Part shown: positions 60,995 to 61,085 of the stretch, piece by piece
How the letters are laid out: each line of letters opens with the position of its first letter
How positions within the stretch are numbered: the stretch's first letter is position 1
NCBI GenBank assembly: GCA_964441275.1
Contig: CAYTUG010000014.1
Location: 1-61,085 of the forward strand
Length of the DNA stretch: 61,085 nt
Source: SZUA-584 sp964441275
GTDB lineage: Bacteria; Bacillota; Clostridia; Christensenellales; SZUA-584
Direction of reading: 5' to 3'
The notes under the pieces: model-generated
What the model saw: only the letters and a program-made list of their open reading frames with translations
What the model was told of the DNA's origin: nothing
Database searches by the model: none
Made by a program: the position numbers and the translations under genes

Positions 60995-61085
60995 GGAGGA
61001 GTATCGAAGAGGTCATAACGAGCTCGACTTGAAATCGAGTTGGCGTGTGAGCGCCACGTGGGTTCGAATCCCACCTCCTCCGCCA
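60995..61085 (+). tRNA. tRNA-Ser (UGA anticodon)
   Basis: The acceptor stem GGAGGAG pairs with CTCCTCC, followed by discriminator G and an encoded CCA ending exactly at the window edge. The anticodon arm is CTCGACTTGAAATCGAG, with loop CTTGAAA giving anticodon TGA for UCN serine codons. A long variable arm (TGGCGTGTGAGCGCCA) is typical of tRNA-Ser. The T arm is GTGGGTTCGAATCCCAC. All 91 bases fit the class II cloverleaf. Confidence 0.97.

Overview
The window reads as a chromosomal segment of an endospore-forming Clostridia-type Firmicute that I cannot place more precisely. Evidence: spoVT, remB, veg, a DUF1934 protein, a large Alu-containing SRP RNA, a long-form hibernation factor, a canonical Firmicutes-type parS 16-mer, heterodimeric drug exporters, and a fused 1226-residue PurL. 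Base composition is moderate, and TTG/GTG starts with strong GGAGG-type ribosome binding sites are common.

Layout. 1-6.3 kb is an accessory, decayed zone. It holds the tail of an RHS protein, a tandem family of BspA-type leucine-rich-repeat lipoproteins and a partner lipoprotein that all start with one ~74-bp leader/signal-peptide cassette (four copies), a DnaJ-domain membrane protein, and a scar where a serine-recombinase N-terminus is joined to a transposase C-terminus. 6.3-17.9 kb holds housekeeping and accessory genes: DUF89, spoVT, tspO, a DUF3298-type lipoprotein, a DUF1858/rubredoxin pair, a two-gene ABC exporter behind a candidate attenuation leader, a membrane-anchored propeller, pgsA, and pyrimidine-nucleoside phosphorylase. 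18-24.2 kb is the replication/segregation block: dnaA with DnaA boxes, dnaN, parA-parB and a perfect parS. recF is absent after dnaN. 24-34 kb has cvpA, a DUF5711-like propeller, a lipid kinase, dusB, an mreB paralogue with an LCP ligase, NAD synthetase, and a tethered solute-binding protein. 34-38.7 kb is remB-gyrB-gyrA, detached from dnaA-dnaN and on the opposite strand. 39-51 kb holds cca-dapF, a membrane diguanylate cyclase, fhs, gltX, glnS, pyrG, an MBL hydrolase and DUF1934. 51.1-52 kb holds insertion-sequence remnants. 52-61 kb has a REC-GGDEF protein, an unrecognised protein, veg, purA, the SRP RNA, hpf, purL and a tRNA-Ser at the right edge.

The most interesting signal is metabolic. 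Two of the three glutamine-dependent amidotransferases in the window have lost glutaminase catalytic residues while their synthetase domains look intact. PurL has Ser for the nucleophilic Cys and Asn for the catalytic His. NadE has Gly for the nitrilase-domain Cys. The third, PyrG, keeps Cys and His-Glu. A dedicated glutaminyl-tRNA synthetase is also present. I infer that this lineage feeds purine and NAD synthesis with free ammonia. Other points of interest are a 17-codon ORF overlapping an intrinsic terminator ahead of the drug exporter, Met at a quinolone-contact position of GyrA, the four-copy leader cassette whose outermost copy is fused to the RHS gene, and a C11 tract inside an inverted repeat between gyrA and the solute-binding gene.

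All calls come from reading the sequence and from memory of protein families. No database search was run.
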